Assembly: GCF_001884105.1 (NCBI RefSeq) | Contig: NZ_MACI01000022.1 | Location: 1-64,000, forward strand | Direction: 5' to 3' | DNA length: 64,000 bases | DNA from: Bacillus luti | GTDB taxonomy: Bacteria; Bacillota; Bacilli; Bacillales; Bacillaceae_G | In this document: positions 25,676 to 35,758 of the stretch, piece by piece | How the letters are laid out: every line of letters begins with the position of its first letter | Numbering within the stretch: position 1 is the stretch's first letter | Program-made: the position numbers and the translations under genes | Notes under the pieces: generated by a model | Database searches by the model: none | Seen by the model: the letters and a program-made list of their open reading frames with translations, nothing else | Told to the model about the DNA's origin: nothing

Positions 25676-25832
25676 TTTATCCCGCTTTAACGGGCAGTAA
25701 GATTCCTACTTCAAAATTCGGCGAATACGAGGAAGTTAGGTGGGGAATCAACTGCCCGTAAAAGCCCGATTGGTTCAACTAATAATTAGTGGAGATGAAC
25801 ACCCCTCCCCACTAATTAAAGTTTCACTTTAT
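25676..25832. mobile_element. bcr1-type repeat, full-length, with TTTAT target duplication
   Basis: A 147-base element (25681-25827) flanked by TTTAT at 25676-25680 and 25828-25832. It starts CCCGCTTTAACGGGCAGT and folds into two hairpins: ACGGGCAGT (25690-25698) with ACTGCCCGT (25751-25759), extended by GATTCC/GGAATC, and AATTAGTGG (25784-25792) with CCACTAATT (25809-25817). A shortened relative lies at 60918-61019. Size, ends and the TTTAT duplication match my recollection of the B. cereus group bcr1 element, a short non-coding mobile repeat. Confidence 0.8.
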
Positions 25833-25949
25833 CTAATGGTGTATATGAAGAAAAACGATCGGTTTAAATGTATTTTGAACATTGTACTCCATCAATCGGC
25901 GTTAGTAAAGTAGAAATGTTTAGGAAAAGAAAAATTTTATAGGCATAAA

Positions 25950-25983
25950 AAAATCACCTTAGCTTATGCAAAGGTGATTTTCA
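25950..25983 (-). terminator. Intrinsic terminator of sspI
   Basis: AAAATCACCTT (25950-25960) pairs with AAGGTGATTTT (25971-25981). The minus strand ends in a T-run. Confidence 0.8.
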
Positions 25984-25989
25984 AATTGC

Positions 25990-26199
25990 TTATTTTTTTA
26001 ATCCTTGCTCTAGTGTTTCTAACATTTCATGCTTTTCATTTTCATCAGCATTTTTCCAAATGACTTCGAATAAAACACCAAGACCTGGAAGCATTTTTTC
26101 TTCACCGCTTTGAATTGCATCGACAATTGTTTCTTGTAATTGGTCTTGTGAATTTCCAGATACATTCGCTAATACAGCGCCGCGTAAATTAAAACTCAT
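25990..26199 (-). CDS. sspI: Small acid-soluble spore protein SspI
   Basis: 69 residues, closely matching SspI: the core [20 protein letters not shown] is near identical to the B. subtilis protein. Minor spore-core protein made in the forespore. I chose ATG 26199, with AGAGGTG 7 bases upstream; the in-frame GTG at 26208 is part of that ribosome binding site. It is divergent from the rRNA methyltransferase gene, as in B. subtilis (sspI-ysgA). Confidence 0.93.
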   Translation of the reverse strand: MSFNLRGAVLANVSGNSQDQLQETIVDAIQSGEEKMLPGLGVLFEVIWKNADENEKHEMLETLEQGLKK

Positions 26200-26314
26200 T
26201 ATTTTCACCTCTTCTTCAGAATTGAAACTGACGTTAGTTTTTGTTCTTTTTTATGTAAATATGTATGAAAAATAGGCTATAATGATAAGACAAGAAGAGA
26301 GGGAAATACATATT

Positions 26315-27079
26315 ATGAAAAACATTGATTCAGTACAAAATCCGCGTGTGAAGCAGTGGAAAAAGCTGCAAACGAAAAAGGAACGCGATAAAAAAGGTTT
26401 ATTTTTTGTAGAAGGATTCCATTTAGTAGAGGAAGCTTTAAAGGCAGGCGTTGTAACAGAACTTATCGTTTCAGATCAAACAGACCTTCCGAAAGATTGG
26501 ACAGTTAATGATGTGGAAATGTATATCGTGCCGGAAGCAATTGTAAAAGTACTTCGTGAAACAGAAACGACGCAAGGTGTATTTGCTGTTTGTGAAAAGC
26601 ATGAGAAAGAAGTAGCTCTTACTGACGGGAAATTCCTTTTATTAGATGGCCTTCAAGACCCAGGTAATTTAGGAACGATTATTCGTACAGCTGATGCAGC
26701 TGGTATTCATGCCGTTGTGCTTGGAGAAGGTTGTGTTGATGTTTACAATAGTAAAGTACTCCGCTCTACACAAGGTTCTATTTTCCACTTACCCATTGTA
26801 AAAGGAAACTTAGAAGAATGGGTAGACAAGTTAAAGGAAAATAATGTTCCTGTATATGGAACAGCTCTTGAAAATGGCGTTCCTTACGGCGAGGTAACAC
26901 CAGCCGGAAGTTTTGCATTAATTGTAGGGAATGAAGGAAACGGCGTACGCCAAGAAATTCTTGCAAAAACGGATCAAAACTTGTATATTCCGATTTACGG
27001 CGGGGCAGAATCATTAAATGTTGCAGTTGCAGCAGGGATTTTAACGTATTATTTACAAAGCCCAGTTGCGAACAAATAA
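26315..27079 (+). CDS. TrmH/SpoU-family RNA 2'-O-methyltransferase (YsgA-like)
   Basis: 254-residue SPOUT methyltransferase. An N-terminal substrate-binding domain (about 1-95, with VEGFHLVEEAL) precedes the knotted SpoU domain, whose motifs are GLQDPGNLGTIIRTADA, LIVGNEGNG and IPIYGGAESLNVAVAAGI. It likely methylates a ribose in rRNA using SAM. ATG 26315 gives the family start MKNIDSVQNPRVKQ; the upstream ATG 26282 is in frame but adds a non-conserved stretch. It lies next to sspI and pheS as in B. subtilis (ysgA). Confidence 0.88.
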   Translation: MKNIDSVQNPRVKQWKKLQTKKERDKKGLFFVEGFHLVEEALKAGVVTELIVSDQTDLPKDWTVNDVEMYIVPEAIVKVLRETETTQGVFAVCEKHEKEVALTDGKFLLLDGLQDPGNLGTIIRTADAAGIHAVVLGEGCVDVYNSKVLRSTQGSIFHLPIVKGNLEEWVDKLKENNVPVYGTALENGVPYGEVTPAGSFALIVGNEGNGVRQEILAKTDQNLYIPIYGGAESLNVAVAAGILTYYLQSPVANK

Positions 27080-27137
27080 AAAACTTCTTATAATAAGTTG
27101 AAGTACATTATATTAAAAGTTAAATAACGAAAAACGT

Positions 27138-27376
27138 TGATAGAGAAGAGTAGCTTACAAAATCGCCATATAGGGAGAGAATGCCATAGACTGAAAGCAT
27201 TCTTATGGTAGACGGAAGTGAATTCACCTCTGGAGTTGACGCCAGGACCATATATATGTAAAGGCGTTCCGGTCAGAATTGATCGTTATAACTAATGAGT
27301 GGGCAGACTTGTTCTGTCAATTTAGGGTGGTACCGCGAATTTACCTCGTCCCTTTTTGGGAGCGAGGTTTTTTTAT
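27138..27376 (+). promoter_or_regulatory. T-box leader of pheST (specifier TTC, phenylalanine)
   Basis: The specifier TTC (27223-27225) sits in the loop before CACCTCTGG. The T-box AGGGTGGTACCGCG (27324-27337) has UGGU, fitting a discriminator A as in tRNA-Phe. The terminator ACCTCGTCCC (27343-27352) with GGGAGCGAGGT (27358-27368) plus Ts follows. Uncharged tRNA-Phe is expected to promote read-through. Confidence 0.92.
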
Positions 27377-27399
27377 TTTTAAAATTAGGAGGGTTCCAA

Positions 27400-28434
27400 A
27401 TGGAAGCACGTTTAAAAGAGCTAAAGCAAAAAGCGTTAGAGCTTATTGAAGAAGCGAAAGAGCTAAAAGGCTTAAACGATGTACGCGTAGCGTATTTAGG
27501 TAAAAAAGGTCCGATTACAGAAGTATTACGCGGCATGGGAAAATTATCAGCAGAAGAGCGTCCACGTATGGGAGCATTAGTAAATGAAGTACGTGAAGCG
27601 ATTCAAACGCGTCTAGACGACAAAATTGGTAACTTAGAAAAAGCAGTAATTGAAGCGAAGTTAGCAACTGAAACAATTGATGTTACACTGCCGGGTCGTC
27701 CTGTTGAAACAGGTTGTCACCATCCGTTAACAGCTGTTGTGGAACAAATTGAAGATGTATTCATCGGTATGGGTTATGAAGTAGCTGAAGGAACAGAAGT
27801 AGAAAAAGACTACTACAACTTCGAAGCATTAAACTTACCGAAAGATCACCCAGCGCGTGATATGCAAGATACATTCTACATTACAGAAGAAACGTTACTA
27901 CGTACACATACATCTTCTGTACAAGCGCGTACGATGGAAAATAATAAAGAAAAAGGCCCAATTAAAATTATTTGTCCTGGTAAAGTGTATCGCCGTGATG
28001 ACGATGATGCGACGCATTCACACCAATTCATGCAAATTGAAGGTCTTGTAATTGACAAAAACATTCGCATGAGTGATTTAAAAGGTACACTGCAAGTATT
28101 CGTGAAAAAGATGTTCGGTGAAGATCGTGAAATCCGTCTTCGTCCAAGTTTCTTCCCATTCACAGAGCCATCTGTAGAGATGGATATTTCTTGTATGATG
28201 TGTCATGGCAAAGGTTGCGGCACTTGTAAAGGAACTGGCTGGATTGAAATTTTAGGCGCAGGTATGGTTCACCCGAACGTACTTGAAATGGCTGGTTATG
28301 ATTCAAAAGAATATCAAGGTTTCGCATTCGGTATGGGCGCAGAGCGTATCGCAATGTTGAAATACGGCGTAGATGACATTCGTCATTTCTATACAAATGA
28401 TGTACGTTTCTTACAACAATTCAAACGAGCGTAA
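27400..28434 (+). CDS. pheS: Phenylalanyl-tRNA synthetase alpha subunit
   Basis: 344 residues, the standard length. The N-terminal coiled coil (about 1-85) binds tRNA. The class II catalytic domain has [20 protein letters not shown], motif 2 around [16 protein letters not shown] and the Phe pocket FTEPSVEMD. The Cys-rich insert CMMC/CGTC is normal for Bacillus PheS. ATG 27400 follows TTAGGAGGG; the long upstream frame runs through the T-box and is not coding. It forms the alpha2beta2 enzyme with PheT, encoded 18 bases downstream. Confidence 0.95.
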   Translation: MEARLKELKQKALELIEEAKELKGLNDVRVAYLGKKGPITEVLRGMGKLSAEERPRMGALVNEVREAIQTRLDDKIGNLEKAVIEAKLATETIDVTLPGRPVETGCHHPLTAVVEQIEDVFIGMGYEVAEGTEVEKDYYNFEALNLPKDHPARDMQDTFYITEETLLRTHTSSVQARTMENNKEKGPIKIICPGKVYRRDDDDATHSHQFMQIEGLVIDKNIRMSDLKGTLQVFVKKMFGEDREIRLRPSFFPFTEPSVEMDISCMMCHGKGCGTCKGTGWIEILGAGMVHPNVLEMAGYDSKEYQGFAFGMGAERIAMLKYGVDDIRHFYTNDVRFLQQFKRA

Positions 28435-28452
28435 GGGAAGGAGAGGATAAGT

Positions 28453-30873
28453 ATGTTCGTATCATATCGTTGGTTACAAGAGTATGTAGATATTAAAGAT
28501 GTAACAGCACAAGAACTAGCAGACAAAATCACGAAAAGTGGTATTGAAGTAGAAGGTGTTGAAGTATTAAATAAAGGTGTAAAAGGTGTTGTAGTTGGTC
28601 ACGTATTAGAATGTGAAAAACACCCAGAAGCTGACAAATTAAGCAAATGCTTAATCGATATCGGTGAAGAAGAACCAGTTCAAATTATTTGTGGAGCTGC
28701 TAATATTGCAAAAGGTTTAAAAGTACCAGTTGCAAAAGTTGGCGCTGTACTTCCTGGTAACTTCAAAATTAAAAAAGCAAAACTACGTGGTGAAGCATCT
28801 CACGGTATGGTTTGTGCTCTTCAAGAGCTTGGTATTGATGGGAAATTAGTTTCGAAAGACTACGCAGATGGTATCTTCATCTTCCCAAGTGACGCTGAAG
28901 TTGGTGCAGATGCACTTGAAATTTTAAACTTACATGATGAGGTACTTGAGCTTGGTTTAACACCAAACCGTGCAGATTGTTTAAACATGTTAGGTGTTGC
29001 GTATGAAGTAGCTGCTATTTACGGCCGCGAAGTAAAACTTCCAGCTATCGACTTACAAGAAACAGCAGAAAAAACTTCTGATTACATTTCTATAAGTGTA
29101 GAAGCGAAAGAAGAAAATCCATTATATATTGCAAAAATGGTTAAAAACGTAAAAATTGGTCCATCACCAATGTGGATGCAAACGCGCCTTATGGCAGCTG
29201 GCATTCGTCCAATTAGCAATGTAGTTGATATTACAAACTACATTTTAATGGAATACGGTCAACCGTTACACGCATTCGATTACGATAAATTAGGTTCAAA
29301 AGAAATCGTTGTTCGTCTTGCAAAAGAAGGCGAAAAAATTGAAACGTTAGATGATCAAGAGCGTACGTTACAAGATCACCATCTTGTAATTACAAACGGA
29401 ACAAAAGCTTTAGCTGTTGCTGGTGTAATGGGCGGAGCGGATTCTGAAGTTACAAATGAGACAGTAAATGTTTTAATTGAGTCTGCATACTTTGCAGGTC
29501 AAACAGTGCGTCGTACATCAAAAGACTTAGGTCTTCGTAGTGAATCAAGCGCACGCTTCGAAAAAGGAATCGACCCAACACGTACATTTGAAGCAATTCA
29601 ACACGCAGCTGCTTTAATGGCGAAATACGCTGGTGGTGAAGCACTTGAAGGTGTAGTAGAAGCTGACAACTTACAAGTACAAGAGCGTACAGTATCTGTT
29701 ACTGCTGAAAAAGTAAACCGTGTATTAGGTACAACTATTTCTGCAAGTGAGATGGGTACAATGTTCACAAACTTAAAATTCCCATTCACAGAAGTAGAAG
29801 GAACATTCCACGTGAATGTACCAGCACGTCGTCCTGATATTACAATTTCAGAAGACTTAGTAGAAGAAGTGGGCCGTCTATACGGTTATGACCACATTCC
29901 AGTTACATTACCTTCTGGAACGATGACTCGTGGTAAATTAACATCAGCACAAACGAAACGTCGTAAAGTACGTCGCTTCCTAGAAGGTGCTGGTTTATAT
30001 GAAGCAATCACGTATTCATTAACAAGCGCTGACAAAGCGAAACAATATATGGTTGAGCCGAACGAAAAGGCGCCTGTAAACCTTGCACTTCCAATGAGTG
30101 AAGAGCGCAGCCAACTTCGTTTAAGCTTAGTGCCACAATTGCTAGAAGCAGTTTCATACAACGTTGCACGTAAAAACGACAGCGTTGCTTTATACGAAGT
30201 AGGTTCTATCTTCTTACCAACAGAAGCAGGAGAACTTCCGAAAGAAGAACAACATCTTGCAGGTGTTATGACAGGTCTTGCTCTTCACCATGCATGGCAA
30301 GGTGAGAAGAAAGTAGTAGACTTCTTCGTTGTGAAAGGTGTACTAGAAGGACTATTCGACGTACTTGGCGTTTCAAACCAAATCACATATGTACCAGCAA
30401 AACGTGAAGGTATGCACCCAGGTCGTACAGCTGACATCGTATTAGATGGTGACGTAATTGGTTTCATCGGTCAATTGCACCCAGAAGCAGAAAAACAATT
30501 AGATGTGAAAAATACATTCGTATTCGAACTATCTCTTGTAAAAGTATTCGGTGCAGACGCAGAAGAAACTTACTACTCAGCGATTCCACGTTTCCCATCT
30601 ATGACACGTGATATGGCTGTTGTTGTAACGAAAGAAATAAAAGCTGGCGAAATGAAGCAAGTCATTGCTGAAGCTGGCGGAGAACTTCTGAAAGACGTAA
30701 CACTATTCGACTTATACGAAGGCGAAAAAATGGAGGAAGGCAAGAAATCACTTGCATTCTCTATGACTTACTTCGATGCAGAACGTACGTTAACAGACGA
30801 AGAAGTAACAGAAGCACATAACCGTGTATTAACAACGGTAGAAGAGAAATTTGGTGCGGAGTTACGTAAATAA
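28453..30873 (+). CDS. pheT: Phenylalanyl-tRNA synthetase beta subunit
   Basis: 806 residues. Domains in order are the N-terminal start domain, a tRNA-binding OB fold (about 40-150, with [18 protein letters not shown]), the B3/B4 editing domain (about 210-395), B5 (about 410-480), a catalytic-core-like domain and the C-terminal FDX-ACB anticodon domain ([13 protein letters not shown], about 712-805). It edits Tyr-tRNA-Phe and positions the tRNA. GGGAAGGAGAGG precedes the ATG. A terminator follows, closing the pheST operon under the Phe T-box. Confidence 0.95.
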   Translation: MFVSYRWLQEYVDIKDVTAQELADKITKSGIEVEGVEVLNKGVKGVVVGHVLECEKHPEADKLSKCLIDIGEEEPVQIICGAANIAKGLKVPVAKVGAVLPGNFKIKKAKLRGEASHGMVCALQELGIDGKLVSKDYADGIFIFPSDAEVGADALEILNLHDEVLELGLTPNRADCLNMLGVAYEVAAIYGREVKLPAIDLQETAEKTSDYISISVEAKEENPLYIAKMVKNVKIGPSPMWMQTRLMAAGIRPISNVVDITNYILMEYGQPLHAFDYDKLGSKEIVVRLAKEGEKIETLDDQERTLQDHHLVITNGTKALAVAGVMGGADSEVTNETVNVLIESAYFAGQTVRRTSKDLGLRSESSARFEKGIDPTRTFEAIQHAAALMAKYAGGEALEGVVEADNLQVQERTVSVTAEKVNRVLGTTISASEMGTMFTNLKFPFTEVEGTFHVNVPARRPDITISEDLVEEVGRLYGYDHIPVTLPSGTMTRGKLTSAQTKRRKVRRFLEGAGLYEAITYSLTSADKAKQYMVEPNEKAPVNLALPMSEERSQLRLSLVPQLLEAVSYNVARKNDSVALYEVGSIFLPTEAGELPKEEQHLAGVMTGLALHHAWQGEKKVVDFFVVKGVLEGLFDVLGVSNQITYVPAKREGMHPGRTADIVLDGDVIGFIGQLHPEAEKQLDVKNTFVFELSLVKVFGADAEETYYSAIPRFPSMTRDMAVVVTKEIKAGEMKQVIAEAGGELLKDVTLFDLYEGEKMEEGKKSLAFSMTYFDAERTLTDEEVTEAHNRVLTTVEEKFGAELRK

Positions 30874-30877
30874 TAAA

Positions 30878-30910
30878 AAATTGCCGGATTCATTCCGGCA
30901 ATTTTTTTTA
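30878..30910 (+). terminator. Intrinsic terminator of pheST
   Basis: AAATTGCCGG (30878-30887) pairs with CCGGCAATTT (30895-30904) with a long T-run. Confidence 0.88.
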
Positions 30911-30927
30911 TGGAACGATTGTCGAAC

Positions 30928-30959
30928 CGCCGATATATTGTAAAAATCGCCGATATATT
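30928..30959. repeat. Pair of 12-bp direct repeats upstream of asnS
   Basis: CGCCGATATATT occurs at 30928-30939 and again at 30948-30959, spaced 20 bp start to start. It lies between the pheST terminator and the asnS T-box. It could be a two-site operator on one helix face or part of a dispersed intergenic repeat. Confidence 0.45.
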
Positions 30960-31034
30960 TTCTGGCGTCTTGCATCTTTCTCTCGAATGTAGTACATTAA
31001 TTTTAGTTTAACAAAATGAAAGACGATGATAAGG

Positions 31035-31288
31035 AAAAGTAGTATATACTATAATCCAAAGCGAGTCAGGGACGGTGAGAGCCTGATGAGGCGGTATATG
31101 TGAAGAACACCTTGGAGTTGCTAACCGAAATTGAATCTTGTATTCAAGAGTAGACTTAGACGGGAATCCGGCCTGTTACAAACCGGGAAGTATGTATTAC
31201 ATACGAGTTAAAGTTGGTCTTTATGACAAATTGGGTGGTACCGCGAAGTTTAACCTTTCGTCCCTTTATGGATGAAAGGTTTTTTTGT
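31035..31288 (+). promoter_or_regulatory. T-box leader of asnS (specifier AAC, asparagine)
   Basis: The specifier AAC (31106-31108) precedes ACCTTGG. The T-box TTGGGTGGTACCGCG is at 31231-31245. The terminator AACCTTTCGTCC (31252-31263) with GGATGAAAGGTT (31270-31281) and seven Ts follows. This leader is expected to sense uncharged tRNA-Asn. Confidence 0.92.
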
Positions 31289-31320
31289 ATTTAAATATAT
31301 CAGCAAAGGAGAATTTCACT

Positions 31321-32712
31321 ATGGAAAACACATTAGTAAAAAGTCTGTATAGAGATACAGATAAATACGCAGGTCAAACAGTACAAGTATCAGGGTGGAT
31401 TCGTAACTTACGTGATTCAAAAGCATTTGGTTTCATCGAATTAAACGACGGTAGCTTCTTCAAAAGCGTTCAAATCGTTTTCGATACAGAGTTAGAAAAC
31501 TTCAAAGAAATTGCAAAACTTCCACTTAGCTCTTCAGTTAAAGTAGAAGGTAAAGTAATTGCAACGCCTGGAGCGAAGCAACCATTTGAAATTAAAGCAG
31601 AAAAAATTGATATCGAGGGATTATCAGATTCTGATTACCCACTTCAAAAGAAACGTCACACGTTTGAATACTTACGTACAATCGCTCACTTACGTCCAAG
31701 AACAAATGCATTCTCTGCAACGTTCCGTGTACGTTCTGTCGCAGCATTTGCGATTCACCAGTTCTTCCAAGAGCGTGGATTCGTACATGTTCACACACCA
31801 ATCATCACTGGTAGTGATACAGAAGGTGCAGGCGAAATGTTCCGCGTAACAACGCAAGATTTAAACAACGTATCAAAAGGCGAAGACGGACAAGTTGATG
31901 AATCAAAAGACTTCTTCGGCAAAGAAACAAACTTAACAGTAAGTGGACAGCTGAACGCTGAAGCTTATGCATTAGCATTCCGTGACGTATACACATTCGG
32001 ACCTACATTCCGTGCGGAAAACTCAAACACAACTCGCCACGCTGCTGAGTTCTGGATGGTTGAGCCTGAGATTGCATTCGCTGAATTAGGTGACGTAATG
32101 AACCTTACAGAAGATATGCTGAAATATGCAATGAAATACGTACTAGAGCATGCACCAGAAGAAATGGAATTCTTCAACAGCTTCGTTGATAAAACAGTTC
32201 TAGAGCGCATGAACAACGTAATCAACTCTGACTTCGGTCGTATCACATATACAGAAGCAATTAAAGTACTTCAAGAGTCAGGTGCTGACTTCAAATACCC
32301 AGTAGAATGGGGTATTGACTTACAAACAGAGCACGAAAGATACTTATCAGAAGAAATCTTCAAACGCCCTGTATTCGTAACTGACTATCCAAAAGACATT
32401 AAAGCGTTCTACATGCGTATGAATGAAGATGGAAAAACAGTAGCTGCTACTGACCTTCTAGTTCCTGGTATCGGCGAATTAATCGGCGGAAGTCAACGTG
32501 AAGAAAGAATGGACGTTTTAGTAGACAGAATTAAAGAATTAGGTATGAACGAAGAGGACTACTGGTGGTACTTAGAACTTAGAAAATACGGCGGTACAAA
32601 ACACGCTGGATTCGGTCTAGGTTTCGAGCGCTTCCTAATGTACATCACTGGTATGGCTAACATCCGTGACGTAATTCCATTCCCAAGAACTCCAGGTTCT
32701 TCTGAGTTTTAA
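31321..32712 (+). CDS. asnS: Asparaginyl-tRNA synthetase
   Basis: 463-residue class IIb synthetase. The N-terminal OB-fold anticodon domain (about 1-110, [25 protein letters not shown]) is followed by the catalytic core with motif 2 ([21 protein letters not shown]) and motif 3 ([16 protein letters not shown]). ATG 31321 follows AAAGGAG (31306-31312); the upstream frame belongs to the T-box terminator. A direct Asn-charging route is therefore present. Its terminator follows. Confidence 0.95.
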   Translation: MENTLVKSLYRDTDKYAGQTVQVSGWIRNLRDSKAFGFIELNDGSFFKSVQIVFDTELENFKEIAKLPLSSSVKVEGKVIATPGAKQPFEIKAEKIDIEGLSDSDYPLQKKRHTFEYLRTIAHLRPRTNAFSATFRVRSVAAFAIHQFFQERGFVHVHTPIITGSDTEGAGEMFRVTTQDLNNVSKGEDGQVDESKDFFGKETNLTVSGQLNAEAYALAFRDVYTFGPTFRAENSNTTRHAAEFWMVEPEIAFAELGDVMNLTEDMLKYAMKYVLEHAPEEMEFFNSFVDKTVLERMNNVINSDFGRITYTEAIKVLQESGADFKYPVEWGIDLQTEHERYLSEEIFKRPVFVTDYPKDIKAFYMRMNEDGKTVAATDLLVPGIGELIGGSQREERMDVLVDRIKELGMNEEDYWWYLELRKYGGTKHAGFGLGFERFLMYITGMANIRDVIPFPRTPGSSEF

Positions 32713-32720
32713 GATATGAA

Positions 32721-32751
32721 AAAAGCGAGAGCAACTGCTCTCGCTTTTTTT
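32721..32751 (+). terminator. Intrinsic terminator of asnS
   Basis: AAAAGCGAGAGC (32721-32732) pairs with GCTCTCGCTTTT (32737-32748) with a T-run. Confidence 0.88.
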
Positions 32752-32887
32752 ATTGGGAAAGGGTGTAACTACAACCCAAATTTTATTAAGTATTTCACAA
32801 TTGGAAAAGATGTTGTTCATAGTTTTCTTCCCACTTCATATATAAGTAAAGCGAATGCGACATTTATAGGGAAGGGGTTTTGATGCA

Positions 32888-33790
32888 ATGGGAGAAATTT
32901 TAAATCATACAAAGTGGTCATTGCGTGACAAGTATATAGTAATCACTGGTGCAACAAGTGGTATTGGATTAGCGGCAGCTAAGGTATTTGCAGAACGCGG
33001 TGCTAAGCTAGGAATCATTGCACGCAATGAAGCAAAAGCGAATGATGTTATGACTCAACTTGAACATCTAACGAATGGGAATACAGTGGTAGATATATTT
33101 TTCGCTGATATGGCTTCCCAACAATCTATACGCCGGGTAGCCACTGACATTTTAGAAAGGTGTCCGAGAATTGATATATTAGTGAATAATGCTGGAGCTT
33201 TATTTCAAACAAGGCAAATTACGGAGGACGGTTTGGAGATGACCTGGGCGGTAAACCATTTAGGCCCATTTTTGCTCACAGATTTGTTGTTGGAGCGTTT
33301 AAAAGAAAGTGCTCCTGCTCGTGTCATTACCACTGCATCTCACGGTCACAAAATGGCTAAAAAGGGAATTGATTTCGGTGACCTAGATGCAGAACAACTG
33401 TATCGCGGTGTTAAGAAGTTCATGGGCGGTCCTACAATGCGTTATGCGCAGACAAAACTAGCTAACATTTTATTCACCTCTGAATTGGCACAGCGATTGG
33501 AGGGAACGGGTGTTAGTGCTTATAGCTTTGATCCGGGGCTAGTGAATACGAATTTTAACCAGGACAATGGTCTGGTTGCTCGTTTAACTATGGCGGCAAT
33601 GAAACCTTTCTCTCGTACGCCCGAGGAAGGTGCTGAAACTTTGATATGGCTAGCAGAATCAAATGGAATTATTGACCATAGTGGCTGTTACTATGCTGAT
33701 AAGCAAATAGGAAAAACGTCTGAAGCCGCCTTGGATAAGGGTGTTGCAAAACGTCTATGGGACATTAGTGAAAAACAGACACGAGAGTAA
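32888..33790 (+). CDS. Short-chain dehydrogenase/reductase, retinol-dehydrogenase-like
   Basis: 300-residue SDR oxidoreductase. The Rossmann motif TGATSGIG is near residue 20, NNAG near 100, and the catalytic YxxxK pair in MRYAQTKLANI near 187-191 with the upstream catalytic Ser in ITTASHG. It uses NAD(P)H to reduce or oxidise an unknown alcohol or carbonyl. GGGAAGGGG precedes the ATG. It stands alone between asnS and the rnhC region, where B. subtilis has no such gene. Codon use looks a little less AT-biased than its neighbours, so it may be a lineage-specific acquisition; this was judged by eye. Confidence 0.82.
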   Translation: MGEILNHTKWSLRDKYIVITGATSGIGLAAAKVFAERGAKLGIIARNEAKANDVMTQLEHLTNGNTVVDIFFADMASQQSIRRVATDILERCPRIDILVNNAGALFQTRQITEDGLEMTWAVNHLGPFLLTDLLLERLKESAPARVITTASHGHKMAKKGIDFGDLDAEQLYRGVKKFMGGPTMRYAQTKLANILFTSELAQRLEGTGVSAYSFDPGLVNTNFNQDNGLVARLTMAAMKPFSRTPEEGAETLIWLAESNGIIDHSGCYYADKQIGKTSEAALDKGVAKRLWDISEKQTRE

Positions 33791-33872
33791 CAGAGTAGTG
33801 AGCGTCTGTTCAGACTAATATGTTGAATAGTTTTTTACCCTTAAGTAAAAAGTAATCTTGGGGGTGAGTGCA

Positions 33873-34007
33873 ATGAGTAAAAAAGTGAAAACAGACCATT
33901 CTAGATCAAGCCTTGGTTCTCCAGAAGTAGAAGGACAAGGAACGACGGCACATGAAACAGGTTCTCATAAAGTATCTTCATCAAATAAGAAGCAGAAACG
34001 AAGCTAA
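33873..34007 (+). CDS. YuzL-like small protein
   Basis: 44 residues, too short for most gene finders' default cut. The start is ATG after GGGGGTGAG. The sequence is basic and hydrophilic with a central VEGQGTTAHETGSHK motif and a Lys/Arg-rich end (KKQKRS), which resembles the YuzL family of small Bacillus proteins as I remember it. The function is not known. A strong terminator follows 4 bases after the stop, supporting a real transcript. Confidence 0.7.
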   Translation: MSKKVKTDHSRSSLGSPEVEGQGTTAHETGSHKVSSSNKKQKRS

Positions 34008-34010
34008 CAT

Positions 34011-34043
34011 AAAAAAGGAGAGTCTTGGCGACTCTCCTTTTTT
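34011..34043. terminator. Bidirectional terminator after the yuzL-like gene
   Basis: AAAAAAGGAGAGTC (34011-34024) pairs perfectly with GACTCTCCTTTTTT (34030-34043); it serves both convergent genes. Confidence 0.88.
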
Positions 34044-34048
34044 ATGTA

Positions 34049-34300
34049 CTACATCTTCTTATCGTTAATTTCTTTCGTAATTTTATCTACATCTTTGTCT
34101 AATCGATCTAAATAGAAAAACCACAGTAAACTCATGAACACGTAATAGATGGCCATAACGCCAAGATTATCAGATATATTTTCGAATGTGGATTTAGTAG
34201 TGAAAAAAGCTCCCCAAATGGTAGAAATAGTGAGGTAAGAAAGTGGACCTACGAGATGTACGAAAGCATATAATACCTTTTTAATTTTTACAGCGCTCAT
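34049..34300 (-). CDS. Two-helix membrane protein of unknown function
   Basis: 83 residues with two hydrophobic segments (about 8-32 and 43-64) and a charged C-terminal tail rich in Asp and Lys. I chose ATG 34300 because AAGGAGGG lies just upstream; the in-frame ATG at 34321 includes that site. It lies 13 bases after the gene at 34314 and is probably co-transcribed with it. No family recognised. Confidence 0.65.
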   Translation of the reverse strand: MSAVKIKKVLYAFVHLVGPLSYLTISTIWGAFFTTKSTFENISDNLGVMAIYYVFMSLLWFFYLDRLDKDVDKITKEINDKKM

Positions 34301-34313
34301 ATGAATTCCCTCC

Positions 34314-34583
34314 TTATGCAAACACTCCCTTTCTTCTGATCATAAATTCAAGTTCCTCGCAGAAGTGTCGTAGTTTTGCTGGATTGTGTATTAACAAACG
34401 AGCATCGTGTTTCCCGATAAATCTTCGGATCCGAAAGTTTAATAGGAATGATCTACCATATTTTTCGATCAAATTTTGGAACTCCTTTTGCTCACTTAAT
34501 AATTGAATATTTTCCCTAATTTCGAATTGTCTTTCATGTGGATCACCTAGTAAAATATTTAGAATCATTTGTAGAAGTAGCAA
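34314..34583 (-). CDS. Small protein of unknown function
   Basis: 89 residues starting with TTG at 34583, supported by AAAGGAGGGG 7 bases upstream. The N-terminus is weakly hydrophobic (LLLQMILNILLG); the rest is charged and predicted helical, with basic patches near NFRIRRFIGKHDARLL. It runs in the same direction as the two-helix membrane protein that follows. I do not recognise it. Confidence 0.6.
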   Translation of the reverse strand: MLLLQMILNILLGDPHERQFEIRENIQLLSEQKEFQNLIEKYGRSFLLNFRIRRFIGKHDARLLIHNPAKLRHFCEELEFMIRRKGVFA

Positions 34584-34659
34584 TGGGAATCCCCTCCTTT
34601 GTTAGAATAATCTGTATATTGTGATTGTAACAAAATTACAAGGACAATAGTAGGGGGAA

Positions 34660-34693
34660 ACAAAAACAGGAGTTTGTAGGCTCCTGTTTTTGT
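34660..34693. terminator. Terminator downstream of rnhC
   Basis: ACAAAAACAGGAG (34660-34672) pairs perfectly with CTCCTGTTTTTGT (34681-34693). The minus strand is followed by a short T-run. Confidence 0.82.
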
Positions 34694-34698
34694 CGATA

Positions 34699-35634
34699 CT
34701 ATTTTAATAAGCGAAACGCTTTCTCTGTATTAGCAAAATGCAGTTTCACAAACTCAGGTAATCTTTCTTTACCAAGCCTTTGGATTAATTTAGCGGCTGC
34801 AATATCAACTTGTTTACCAGCACCTTTTGGAAGCGGCATACCAGCTTTTTTACTGAGTTCGTCAAATTGTTTTACAAATGAGTAACGAGCTAAAATGGAA
34901 GCGGCGGCGACTGCTAAATGGACGCTTTCGCCTTTCGTCGCGAAGTAAACATTTTCACGCTGTACTTCTTTTTGTTTTGCTAAATATTTGTAGTATGTAT
35001 CAGGTTGCGTGAATTGATCGATTAAGACGCCTTCAGGTTTTGTAGGTGCCATTTTTGCTAATAAATTTGTAATAGCTTTATTGTGTAGTAAAGCTTTTAG
35101 CTTACCTTGGTTGTTCCCTTTATCAAATAGCTCGTTATATTTTTCATTATGAAGGACAAGAGAGCTGTAAGGAACAACGTGTAGAAGTTGTTTCGCAATG
35201 GCAGAAATTTGATCGTCATTTAAGTTTTTAGAGTCTTTTACACCAAGTTCTTTTAACAGTGGAATTTGCTTAGCGTCCACATATACAGCAACTACTGTCA
35301 TCGGTCCGAAGAAATCACCAGTACCAACTTCATCTGACCCTACGATAGACATTGTACCGATGGAAGCAGGCGGTGCATAACGGTGTGAATCGACAGATTT
35401 TTTTACAGCTGTTTTTGGTGTTTGAGAGACACTTTGCCAACGAGAAGCTTCTGCTTCAGCACGGCCTCCTTGGAACATTACTTTTCCAGATTTATACGCT
35501 GTAATTGTGCAAGATGGCACCTTTGCCATAAAGATACCGCCTTGCGGAATTTTCGGGCTTAGCGCTTGTTTATATTGTTTTTTCATGTCTTCAATTACTG
35601 TAGAACTTGTTTGTATTACGATAGAATTTGACAA
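34699..35634 (-). CDS. rnhC: Ribonuclease HIII
   Basis: 311-residue RNase HIII, which cleaves RNA in RNA-DNA hybrids. The N-terminal substrate-binding domain is characteristic of HIII enzymes. The catalytic region has GSDEVGTGDFFGPM with the acidic pair, the later VKDSKNL Asp and a VLIDQF Asp. I chose TTG 35634 with AGGAG about 9 bases upstream; an in-frame ATG at 35712 would add 26 residues overlapping that site. It is divergent from zapA, as in B. subtilis. Confidence 0.92.
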   Translation of the reverse strand: MSNSIVIQTSSTVIEDMKKQYKQALSPKIPQGGIFMAKVPSCTITAYKSGKVMFQGGRAEAEASRWQSVSQTPKTAVKKSVDSHRYAPPASIGTMSIVGSDEVGTGDFFGPMTVVAVYVDAKQIPLLKELGVKDSKNLNDDQISAIAKQLLHVVPYSSLVLHNEKYNELFDKGNNQGKLKALLHNKAITNLLAKMAPTKPEGVLIDQFTQPDTYYKYLAKQKEVQRENVYFATKGESVHLAVAAASILARYSFVKQFDELSKKAGMPLPKGAGKQVDIAAAKLIQRLGKERLPEFVKLHFANTEKAFRLLK

Positions 35635-35758
35635 TATGGTCGCTCCTTTTTTTATATTGTTATTTTTATCATATCGGATTGTTCTTTCTGTTTCCATATT
35701 ATGATGGTTCATGGTATTATAAACTTTAGGATTCTGTACGTGATTGGAGGCCGGTGAG

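Noticed and set aside
27295-27399. Upstream extension of pheS through the T-box
   Set aside because: This would translate the T-box terminator; the ATG at 27400 has a proper ribosome binding site and the family start.
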